Positions 53,024 to 60,216 of a stretch of DNA of 64,000 nucleotides are shown here, in pieces. A program made the translations under genes and the position numbers. The notes beneath the pieces were generated by a model. The model searched no databases and was not told the origin of the DNA. It saw only the letters and a list, made by a program, of their open reading frames with translations. Source of the stretch: an uncultured Bacteroidia bacterium (lineage in GTDB: Bacteria > Bacteroidota > Bacteroidia > NS11-12g > UBA9320); the NCBI GenBank assembly GCA_943789165.1, contig CALSTB010000001.1, positions 62,001 through 126,000 of the forward strand. Reading direction: 5' to 3'. Positions within the stretch are counted from its first letter, which is position 1. Every line of letters starts with the position of its first letter.

Positions 53024-54027
53024 TTTAATTGATCGAGTAGGTCGTCTACGACCAATTTGGCTCTTTTACCTCCGTAAACAACGTCATATACAAAATCTGC
53101 TATGGGCATCGACACTTGCAAGTTTTGATTCATGTCGTGTACCGTTTTTACGGCATAATACCCTTCAGCAATCATGTTCATTTCCAGTTGAGCAGATTTG
53201 ACAGAGTATCCCTTACCTAACATATTGCCAAAGGTTCTGTTTCTGCTGAACTGCGAATAAGCCGTCACCACCAGGTCTCCGAGATAGGCAGAATCATCTA
53301 TGTCGCGTTCAATCGGGTGTACGGCTGCGATGAACCTTTTTATTTCTCTAATGGCATTTGAAACCAACACTGCTTGAAAATTGTCTCCGAATCTTAATCC
53401 GTGACAAATACCCGCAGCAATGGCGTAAACATTCTTGAGGACTGCAGAATATTCGGTTCCATATATGTCGTCCGTCGTTGATGTCTTTATGAATCTACCA
53501 GAAAAAATGGACGCGATTGTTTTGGCTGCAGTTTCATTTTCCGATGCCGCGGTCAGATAACTCAGTTTTTCAAGAGCCACTTCTTCAGCATGACAAGGTC
53601 CAGTAATCACACCTATTTGGTCTGAATCGACTTTCAGGTGATTTTTAAAATAATCCCCTAAAATTTCGCTTGTTTCTGGTATCAAACCTTTTACTGCAGA
53701 AACCAACAGTTTGTCTTTGAAAAGGTGTTTGTCAAAATCGCTAAAGGTTTCATGCACAAAAGCAGAGGGAATTGCCAAGATGACTATTTCCCCTTGTTTA
53801 ATGCATTGTTCAAGATCGCTCGATACCACTAAATGATCTAAATCAAAAGTGATTGAGCTAAGATAATCGGGGTTATGCTGATGTTTATTGATATAATCAA
53901 CTTTCTGATCGCTACGATGCCACCAGTTTACCGTTTTAGATAACTCATTGTCGAGTAGAATCTTAACGATAGCTGTTGCCCAACTACCTCCACCAATGAC
54001 TGAAACTGAAATATGTTTGTTTTCCAA
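53020..54027 (-). CDS. gpsA: Glycerol-3-phosphate dehydrogenase [NAD(P)+]
   Basis: A 335-residue cytoplasmic enzyme reducing dihydroxyacetone phosphate to sn-glycerol-3-phosphate, the backbone of phospholipids. The dinucleotide-binding motif is VIGGGSWATAIVKIL. VSAVKGL, ITGPCHAEEVA, SAVLKNVYAIAAG (catalytic Lys) and YSQFSRNRTFG (substrate-binding Arg-Asn-Arg) are all present. Length is typical. It is co-directional with the TolC-like gene 45 bases upstream. Confidence 0.95.
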   Translation of the reverse strand: MENKHISVSVIGGGSWATAIVKILLDNELSKTVNWWHRSDQKVDYINKHQHNPDYLSSITFDLDHLVVSSDLEQCIKQGEIVILAIPSAFVHETFSDFDKHLFKDKLLVSAVKGLIPETSEILGDYFKNHLKVDSDQIGVITGPCHAEEVALEKLSYLTAASENETAAKTIASIFSGRFIKTSTTDDIYGTEYSAVLKNVYAIAAGICHGLRFGDNFQAVLVSNAIREIKRFIAAVHPIERDIDDSAYLGDLVVTAYSQFSRNRTFGNMLGKGYSVKSAQLEMNMIAEGYYAVKTVHDMNQNLQVSMPIADFVYDVVYGGKRAKLVVDDLLDQLN

Positions 54028-54071
54028 CGATGCGAAGTAAACCTTCGTGTACCGCTTTTCAAAATAAGAAA

Positions 54072-55520
54072 TTAGTTCACCGACAGTACGACTTCTCCTG
54101 TGTTGTAGAAATTAAGTACTGTTCTGCTGTATATTAATTGAAAGCGAGCGCGCTCTAAATCATTAATGGCTTGACTCCAATCATTCAGAGCCAAAATTAA
54201 TTCGGCGGTAGTAGCCACACCTGCCTCAGCAGATTTCTGCACAAACTCATAGTTGTCTTTTTGTGCTGATTCATTTTCGGTAGCCGAATTATAGGTTGCC
54301 ACTGCATTTTCAAAATCTGTGTACGCTTGAATGATGTCTGCTTTTAAGCCAAATTTCGTTTGCTCCAAATTGTTTCTTGCTTGCTGTTCAGCTAAAGTGG
54401 CATCTTGCACACTTGCCCTCGCTTGATTTGCATTGAATATCGGGACGGATAAACTCACCCCAACTGCTTGTCCGAAGTTGTCATTCAACTGATTGCCAAA
54501 AGCTGAAACTCTTGTATCGTATGACGTAAACTCAGTTACAACTGGTTGATTCGTTCCTTCAACATATCCTATCGGGCTTGTTCTCAATTGTGGGTTAAAT
54601 CTCTCAAGTCTTGATTCTGAATACAACGTATTTACATTAGCAAACACGCTCACTCGTGGGTAAAACGCGCTTTTAGATATATCGATGTTTAACGTTGATG
54701 ATCTGAGCTGTGATTCTGCTAGTTTTACGTTTGGCAAAGAAGAAACAGAGTTGTTAATAAGCCCTGCAATCGACCATTGATTTGCCATGGATACCGAATC
54801 GAAATTGGGTCTTGTGATTGCAAATTCTTCAATATTTAAGTCCAATTGCATCAACTGCTGCAACCTCAAATATGCCATACGTATTGACCCTTTAGCACTC
54901 TGAATATTCATTTGGTCACGAGCGTCTTGTGCTTTTAAGTTTAGGTACTGTCTTTGATTAGTCGTTCCTGCCTCATACAACTTCTTCGCTTGTTCAAGTT
55001 GAGTTGTAGTTGATTTATTTATCGTCTCAAAGTTTTTCAACTGGTTTTGAGCAAAAATTACCTGAAGAAATGCATCAGCTACTCGTAGCGAAATGTCATT
55101 AACTGTTGATTGAGATTGAAATTTGGCTCGTTCTATTTCATTTTCTGAACGCAAAATGGTGTTAGAGATTCGCCCTCCGTTATATAGGGTGACACCACTG
55201 GTTAAAGAGAAATTGTTCGACTGTATACGATCTGTAACAAATTGATTGGTAAATGGGTCAATGGTTCGTCCAAAATTGTAATTGTGTGAAGCACTGGCAT
55301 TTAACGTTGGGTACCGATCAAATCTATCTTGATTGTAGGTGTTGGTTGCGCGTTGTACGTTTATATCCTGATCCACTATCGACAGATTTTTTGAAAGCGC
55401 GTAAGTGATACATTCTTCCAACGTCCATGTTTTTACGGCACCTTGATTCAAGGAATCCACATCTCCCAAAACATGGATTGTGCTAACTAAAAATACGGCT
55501 ATGGATAAAAGATACTTCAT
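54072..55520 (-). CDS. TolC-family outer-membrane efflux protein
   Basis: 482 residues with a signal peptide (MKYLLSIAVFLVSTIHVLG). The two TolC repeats are long coiled helices plus barrel strands: LEECITYALSKNLSIVDQDI opens the first, and AGLINNSVSSLPNVKLAESQ marks the second. AGVATTAELILALNDWSQAI is the hairpin motif near the C-terminus. YNFGRTIDPFTNQFVTDRIQ is typical of Bacteroidota members. It forms the outer-membrane channel of a tripartite exporter, but no adaptor or pump gene lies alongside. A perfect -7 box (TAGCTTTG) lies 17 bases before the ATG. Confidence 0.93.
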   Translation of the reverse strand: MKYLLSIAVFLVSTIHVLGDVDSLNQGAVKTWTLEECITYALSKNLSIVDQDINVQRATNTYNQDRFDRYPTLNASASHNYNFGRTIDPFTNQFVTDRIQSNNFSLTSGVTLYNGGRISNTILRSENEIERAKFQSQSTVNDISLRVADAFLQVIFAQNQLKNFETINKSTTTQLEQAKKLYEAGTTNQRQYLNLKAQDARDQMNIQSAKGSIRMAYLRLQQLMQLDLNIEEFAITRPNFDSVSMANQWSIAGLINNSVSSLPNVKLAESQLRSSTLNIDISKSAFYPRVSVFANVNTLYSESRLERFNPQLRTSPIGYVEGTNQPVVTEFTSYDTRVSAFGNQLNDNFGQAVGVSLSVPIFNANQARASVQDATLAEQQARNNLEQTKFGLKADIIQAYTDFENAVATYNSATENESAQKDNYEFVQKSAEAGVATTAELILALNDWSQAINDLERARFQLIYSRTVLNFYNTGEVVLSVN

Positions 55521-55537
55521 GTCTTCGAAAAATTAAG

Positions 55538-55545
55538 CAAAGCTA
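55538..55545 (-). promoter_or_regulatory. -7 element of the TolC-like gene
   Basis: TAGCTTTG on the minus strand, a perfect TAnnTTTG, lies 17 bases upstream of the ATG at 55520. No clear -33 element. Confidence 0.4.
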
Positions 55546-55631
55546 ACCTACCTGCAAAAGTGCGCATTTATGATTCGACTAAGCCATTTAATATTTCTAT
55601 ATTTTATCAAGAATTCAGTTAAACTTGAAGT

Positions 55632-56243
55632 GTGAATTGGTACGCCCACAGTTCGAAGTTTCTAAAACCTTTTTATCCAAGTCTGATTTGGAATATCCAA
55701 ACAGAGGCAAAAACGGTTTACCTGACTTTCGATGATGGTCCGAACCCAACTGCCACAAACTATGTACTTTCTATACTAGAGTCATATGGTTTTACTGCAA
55801 CCTTTTTTTGCATTGGCGACAATGTTGTCAAACACCCTGAAACATATGCGTTGGTTATTGACAAAGGACATGCAGTCGGTAACCATACCTTTAATCATTT
55901 AAACGGATTCGCACATACCGAAGATGCCTATCTATCCAATACAAAGATAGCAAGCGAATGTATTGATTCAGAGTTGTTTAGGCCGCCATATGGTCGTATT
56001 AAAAAGTCACAAATTACCGCGTTAAGCTCCGATTTCAATATCATTATGTGGTCGTGTTTATCAGGTGATTTTGATGCTAATCTCGACACGTCAAGGGCGT
56101 TAAAAAAACTACAAAAACTCACCAAACCAGGAGCCATAGTGGTGTTCCACGACAGTTTAAAAGCGTTAGAGAATTTGAAAATTTTACTACCAGCTTACTG
56201 TGAATATTTGGTCAAAAATGGATTTCAGTCATGCAAATTATAA
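55632..56243 (+). CDS. NodB-type polysaccharide deacetylase
   Basis: 203 residues from a GTG at 55632. NodB motifs in order: TFDDGPNP (catalytic and metal Asp), GNHTFNHLN (HxxxH zinc ligands), RPPYGR (motif 3), SGDFDAN and VVFHDS (motif 5 histidine). No clear signal peptide; the N-terminus (WYAHSSKFLKPFYPSLIWNI) is amphipathic. It removes acetyl groups from N-acetylglucosamine-type residues of a polysaccharide or peptidoglycan. The next gene, a glycosyltransferase, starts 13 bases before its end, so the pair probably act on one glycan. Confidence 0.9.
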   Translation: MNWYAHSSKFLKPFYPSLIWNIQTEAKTVYLTFDDGPNPTATNYVLSILESYGFTATFFCIGDNVVKHPETYALVIDKGHAVGNHTFNHLNGFAHTEDAYLSNTKIASECIDSELFRPPYGRIKKSQITALSSDFNIIMWSCLSGDFDANLDTSRALKKLQKLTKPGAIVVFHDSLKALENLKILLPAYCEYLVKNGFQSCKL

Positions 56244-57355
56244 TGCTTCTTATGGTGATTGTCATAGCTGTATTTTTTAGCATTCAGCTATTAAGTTTGG
56301 TGACGATCTTCAAATCCAATCAATTTGAGTTTCCAACTGATTATGCATATCCGAAGGTCAGTTTGCTGTTGGCGGCACGCAATGAGGCTTTACTCATTGA
56401 GCGTTGTTTGGCAGCTATTGATCAGCTCGATTACCCCAAAGACAAGCTTGAAATATTAATTGGTGATGATGACAGCTCAGATGATACAGCGGCACTTGTT
56501 CAAGCATTTATTAAAGACAAACCGCAATACCGATTGATTTCGATAACCACTCAGGTGGGCAAGGCAAAAGGTAAAGCAAATGTTTTAGGCCAATTGGCAC
56601 ATCATGCTTCGGGAGAATATTACTTCATAACTGACGTTGATGTTAAGCTGCCGACGAAGTGGATAAAAGCTTTATTGACCAAGTTTACAGGAAACGTGGG
56701 CATCGTTTCAGGCACGACCACGTGTGAACCAAATGCTTCCTTTTTTTCGGTCTTACAATCCATCGACTGGTTGCATTTCATGGGGTATATCCAAAGTTTT
56801 GCCAATATTGATGTGGCTTGCACGTCAGTTGGCAACAACATGGCGGTAAGTGCAAAGGCATATTGGGAAACCGGAGGCTATGAGAACATCGACTTTTCCA
56901 TCACAGAAGATTACAAGTTGTTTAAAGAAGTTACGGCATTAGGTTGGGGTTGGGAAACCATGCTGAATCCAAGTAGTTTAGGTTTGGCTTGGTACATCCC
57001 TAGCGTGACTGAAATGTGGCATCAGCGAAAACGCTGGTTAATCGGAGCTCAGGAACTTCCATTGTTGTGGAAATCACTGATTGTTTTGTACGGGTTGTTT
57101 GTTCCTTCACTTATCGGACTAGCCTTTATGGCTCCCAAACACGCCCTTAGTATTTGGATTAGTAAGCTTTTTATTCAGACGATGTACATCATGATCTTGC
57201 GTAGTAAAGTCGGCTTAAAACCCTATGGAATCTTGAATCTAATCGCATATGAATTTTATGTGATTGTCAATACCATTTGCACAGCAATATTCTATTTTCT
57301 ACCAATTCCATCGGTATGGAAAGGGCGGACCTATCACAAATCCGATTTAAGTTAA
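56231..57355 (+). CDS. Membrane glycosyltransferase family 2
   Basis: 374 residues with an N-terminal span (LLMVIVIAVFFSIQLLSLVT) and at least two C-terminal spans (LIVLYGLFVPSLIGLAFMAP; NLIAYEFYVIVNTICTAIFY). The GT-A domain shows VSLLLAARNEALLIERCLAA, IGDDDSSDDTAALV, the DVDVKL metal site, ITEDYKLF (catalytic Asp) and QRKRW (the QxxRW motif of processive GT2 enzymes such as cellulose, hyaluronan and PNAG synthases). Probably synthesises or extends a cell-surface glycan. Overlaps the upstream deacetylase gene by 13 bases. Confidence 0.9.
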   Translation: MQIIMLLMVIVIAVFFSIQLLSLVTIFKSNQFEFPTDYAYPKVSLLLAARNEALLIERCLAAIDQLDYPKDKLEILIGDDDSSDDTAALVQAFIKDKPQYRLISITTQVGKAKGKANVLGQLAHHASGEYYFITDVDVKLPTKWIKALLTKFTGNVGIVSGTTTCEPNASFFSVLQSIDWLHFMGYIQSFANIDVACTSVGNNMAVSAKAYWETGGYENIDFSITEDYKLFKEVTALGWGWETMLNPSSLGLAWYIPSVTEMWHQRKRWLIGAQELPLLWKSLIVLYGLFVPSLIGLAFMAPKHALSIWISKLFIQTMYIMILRSKVGLKPYGILNLIAYEFYVIVNTICTAIFYFLPIPSVWKGRTYHKSDLS

Positions 57356-57365
57356 ATTTGTATTC

Positions 57366-58175
57366 ATGTTTCCTAAAATAATAAGTTTCGAAACTCCCGG
57401 CTTTCTTCAAGGAATACTGCCCAGCCATATAACACTGTATAGTTATGGCTTAATGATCGCGATCGGAGTACTGGTATCTTATTGGTTTGTCTACAAAAAG
57501 ACTAAATCATTTGGGATTACTAAAGACCAACTGTCCACCATGTTCATCTGGTCCATTTTTGCTGGATTCGTTGGTGGAAAATTGTTTTTCTTTCTCGAGG
57601 ATATTCAAAGATATATTGCCGAACCAGGACTCATGTTGAAGCTGACAGGCGGTGGGTTTGTGTTTTATGGGTCAGTGTTGTTTGTGGTGCCTGTCATTAT
57701 TCTTTGGTTAAAAAAGAACAAGATACCAGTGCGTCCATTTCTCGACATAGTTGCTTTTGTCGGCCCTATCGTTCAGGGATTTGGTAGAGTTGGTTGTTTC
57801 TTGGCAGGTTGTTGCCATGGTCGCGTTTGTGACAATGCGCTAGGCGTGACATTTAGCCATCCAGACAGTCTTGCCGACCCTAAAAACGTACCACTTTACC
57901 CGACTCAATTATTCGATATCGGTATCAACCTAATTATCATTGTCACGTTGATTTGGTTTGCTAAACGACAAAAATTTGCTGGTCAACTCATGTTGATTTA
58001 TTTGATGATGTATGCAGTGGGTCGGTCGATTAACGAAGTTTTCAGGGGAGATGAAGAACGTGGTTTCGTTTTGGGGGGATTACTTTCCCATTCCCAATTT
58101 ATAGCCATCTGCATATTTGCTGTATGCACGTATGTATGGTTTCGCTGGCGTAAACTTAGCGAAGATAAAATCTAA
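57366..58175 (+). CDS. lgt: Prolipoprotein diacylglyceryl transferase
   Basis: A 269-residue inner-membrane enzyme that attaches diacylglycerol to the lipobox cysteine of prolipoproteins. It has about seven hydrophobic spans. LYSYGLMIAIGVLVSYW opens the protein. GGKLFFFLEDI and GGFVFYGSVLF follow. The signature FGRVGCFLAGCCHGR replaces the E. coli GRxGNFxN, a form usual in Bacteroidota, and AVGRSINEVFRGD contains the essential C-terminal arginine. It starts 10 bases after the glycosyltransferase gene and overlaps the convergent DUF4286 gene by 4 bases. Confidence 0.94.
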   Translation: MFPKIISFETPGFLQGILPSHITLYSYGLMIAIGVLVSYWFVYKKTKSFGITKDQLSTMFIWSIFAGFVGGKLFFFLEDIQRYIAEPGLMLKLTGGGFVFYGSVLFVVPVIILWLKKNKIPVRPFLDIVAFVGPIVQGFGRVGCFLAGCCHGRVCDNALGVTFSHPDSLADPKNVPLYPTQLFDIGINLIIIVTLIWFAKRQKFAGQLMLIYLMMYAVGRSINEVFRGDEERGFVLGGLLSHSQFIAICIFAVCTYVWFRWRKLSEDKI

Positions 58176-58477
58176 ACCGATTCGAGTACAGTCCTAAAAG
58201 CAATTACCTTATCACCGTATTTGGCTAAGGTTTTTGCCTTTAACTCTGGGCCAAAATTGACCGAATAGTCCTGAAGGTCTTCTCGTTTTTCTAGGGTGTA
58301 GTGAATGTTATAACTAGTCCCGTCATCGTTGATATCATGTGGATCAATACGAAACATCTGATGCGTCAAGAACTTCCCAGTCGCCATAACTTCTGGCAGG
58401 TGCTCCGACTTCATCCAATCAACCCATTCATCATGAATTGAGTCATCTACTAAACATGTTACACTGTAAACAATCAT
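58172..58477 (-). CDS. DUF4286-family protein
   Basis: A 101-residue cytoplasmic protein of the small dimeric alpha/beta-barrel DUF4286 group. The recognisable opening is MIVYSVTCLVDDSIHDEWVD, followed by WMKSEHLPEVMATGKFLTHQ and SYNIHYTLEKREDLQDYS. Function is unknown; it resembles ferredoxin-like stress-barrel folds. It is encoded immediately after tRNA-Ser on the same strand, an arrangement that may mean a shared transcript. Confidence 0.85.
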   Translation of the reverse strand: MIVYSVTCLVDDSIHDEWVDWMKSEHLPEVMATGKFLTHQMFRIDPHDINDDGTSYNIHYTLEKREDLQDYSVNFGPELKAKTLAKYGDKVIAFRTVLESV

Positions 58478-58479
58478 TG

Positions 58480-58566
58480 CGGAGAGAGAGGGATTCGAAC
58501 CCTCGGTACCCTTACGAGTACACTACCTTTCCAGGGTAGCCCGATCAACCGCTCTGGCACCTCTCC
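58480..58566 (-). tRNA. tRNA-Ser (anticodon GGA)
   Basis: An 87-nt class II tRNA. On the minus strand the acceptor 5' strand is GGAGAGG and the 3' strand TCTCTCC with discriminator G; the CCA is not encoded. The anticodon stem is CTACC/GGTAG around CTGGAAA, giving anticodon GGA. The extra arm TGTACTC...GGGTACC and the T arm GAGGGTTCGAATCCCTC are complete. Confidence 0.96.
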
Positions 58567-58583
58567 TAAAGCGGCAAAGTTAA

Positions 58584-59360
58584 TTAAATCCGATACAGTT
58601 CAGCTGCGTTTCTCGTAGTTATTTCAGCTACTTTGTCTATAGAAATTTCTTTAATATCAGCTAGTTTTTGGGCAATTAATGGTACGTATGACGATTCATT
58701 TCGCTTACCGCGATATGGTGTTGGTGCTAGGTAGGGTGCGTCTGTTTCAAGCACTAAATGCTCAAGTTCGATGCCTTTAATAACTTTATCTAAACCACTG
58801 TTTTTAAAGGTCAGCACACCTCCAATACCCAACTTAAAACCCATATCTATTATATCTTCAGCTTCTTCTATTCCATCTCCAAAACAATGGAAAATGCCTG
58901 TGAGGTTTTTAAGATTCAATTTTTTAACAACCTGAATGACATTCTTCGTGGCATTTCGGGTGTGGAGCGCAACTGGCAAGTTTCTTTCAGAAGCCCATGT
59001 ACATTGTAATTCCAACGCTTCAGTCTGTATTCCTTCTGTTGTTTTGTCCCAATACAAGTCCATTCCAATTTCTCCAATACCAATGTAATTGTCACTCTCT
59101 AATTTTTGTTTGACAAAGTCCAGTTCCGTTTTATACGTTTCTGGTTTCACCGAACAAGGATGTAGGCCAATCATTGGTTTAAACAAGTCCGCATTGATTG
59201 TTGTAAGAGCCATCATAGCCTCATAACTCGATGAGTCGATGTTTGGTAGGAGAATAGTTGATACACCCTGGGTTACCGCTCTCTCAGCCGCTTCTACATA
59301 TTCGTCTTTAAACTCGTCTGCATATAGATGACTATGCGTATCAACAAAGGTTAATCCCAT
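58584..59360 (-). CDS. TatD-family metal-dependent deoxyribonuclease
   Basis: 258 residues. The metal site motif FVDTHSHLYADEF lies at the start, GIGEIGMDLYWDKT follows the second strand, ALHTRNA and GIFHCFGDG carry further histidines, and LVLETDAPYLAPTPYRGKRN closes the signature. TatD enzymes are 3'-5' exonucleases acting in DNA repair and degradation. The start is fixed by a 10-base overlap with the upstream enoyl-CoA hydratase gene, from which it is probably translated by coupling. Confidence 0.94.
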   Translation of the reverse strand: MGLTFVDTHSHLYADEFKDEYVEAAERAVTQGVSTILLPNIDSSSYEAMMALTTINADLFKPMIGLHPCSVKPETYKTELDFVKQKLESDNYIGIGEIGMDLYWDKTTEGIQTEALELQCTWASERNLPVALHTRNATKNVIQVVKKLNLKNLTGIFHCFGDGIEEAEDIIDMGFKLGIGGVLTFKNSGLDKVIKGIELEHLVLETDAPYLAPTPYRGKRNESSYVPLIAQKLADIKEISIDKVAEITTRNAAELYRI

Positions 59361-60133
59361 GAAATTTTTTCTTTATGTAAGAATGCATTAATGCCTTTTT
59401 TACAATCCTCTTTTTCACGCATGGTTGCATTCATATCTGCTGCATAATTGAGAGCTTGATTCAAATCCATTTCCGGAATTTTTGCTATCATTTCTTTAAT
59501 AACAGCAACACTTTGGCTCGATGATTTACGAACTATATTGTTAGCAAAATCAACAGTGAACTCCTCTAAACTTTCTGAATCTAAGACTGCATTAATCAAC
59601 CCTAAATTAAGCGCTCGTTCAGCGTTAAAAACTTCTCCGGACAATAATATCTCTTTGGCTCTACCTTCTCCGATTTTTCGTAACAAGAACACCATTACGA
59701 TGGCTGGAACAAATCCTATTTTGACTTCGGTATATCCAAAAGAGGCGCTTTCTGATGCAAAACAATAATCTACTATAGTAGCTAATCCACATCCACCTGC
59801 AATAGCCGGACCATTCACCATTGATATCACTACTTTGGGAAAAGTATAGATTGTGTGAAACAGTTCCATTAAATGGGTACTATCGGCCACATTTTCCTGT
59901 CTTGTGTTGGTTTGTAAGCTCTGTAAGTATTGTAAATCGGCGCCAGCACAGAATGCATCGCTAGATGATTTTAGAATCACCACTTTGCAATCAGCGTTCG
60001 CTTTGGCTTCTGCAAATGCCTGTTTCAATTCTGTGACTACTTGTTGGTTTAATGCATTTCGTTTATCAGGTCTGTTAAGGGTTATGTAGCCAATTTTGTC
60101 GGTTACCTCCCAGTCTATATACGTCATAGTCAT
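59351..60133 (-). CDS. Enoyl-CoA hydratase/isomerase family protein
   Basis: A 260-residue crotonase-fold protein. TLNRPDKRNALNQQVV is the N-terminal signature. SDAFCAGADLQYLQSL supplies the oxyanion hole, VNGPAIAGGCGLATIV the second, and FGYTEVKIGFVPAIVMVFLL carries the region of the catalytic glutamates. It may act in beta-oxidation, amino-acid degradation or as a methylglutaconyl-CoA hydratase (LiuC-like). Two nearby ATGs exist, 60133 and 60127 (MTYIDWEV). The -7 box at 60145-60138 makes the second equally or more likely. Separate from the fad operon at 17.9-23.8 kb. Confidence 0.92.
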   Translation of the reverse strand: MTMTYIDWEVTDKIGYITLNRPDKRNALNQQVVTELKQAFAEAKANADCKVVILKSSSDAFCAGADLQYLQSLQTNTRQENVADSTHLMELFHTIYTFPKVVISMVNGPAIAGGCGLATIVDYCFASESASFGYTEVKIGFVPAIVMVFLLRKIGEGRAKEILLSGEVFNAERALNLGLINAVLDSESLEEFTVDFANNIVRKSSSQSVAVIKEMIAKIPEMDLNQALNYAADMNATMREKEDCKKGINAFLHKEKISWD

Positions 60134-60137
60134 GGTA

Positions 60138-60145
60138 CAAAGTTA
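60138..60145 (-). promoter_or_regulatory. -7 element of the hydratase-tatD unit
   Basis: TAACTTTG on the minus strand, a perfect TAnnTTTG, ends 5 bases before the ATG at 60133 and 11 before that at 60127. It sits right after the terminator of the upstream adhesin gene. Confidence 0.45.
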
Positions 60146-60150
60146 AGCAC

Positions 60151-60179
60151 AAAAAAACCCCGACGTTTCCGTCGGGGTT
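60151..60179 (-). terminator. Terminator of the giant adhesin gene
   Basis: On the minus strand a perfect 10-bp stem AACCCCGACG/CGTCGGGGTT with a 4-nt loop, followed by a run of T (plus-strand A at 60151-60157). It lies 38 bases after the adhesin stop codon. Confidence 0.92.
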
Positions 60180-60216
60180 CTTATTGAGATTAAAAAATCT
60201 CTATTCTTAATCGGTA

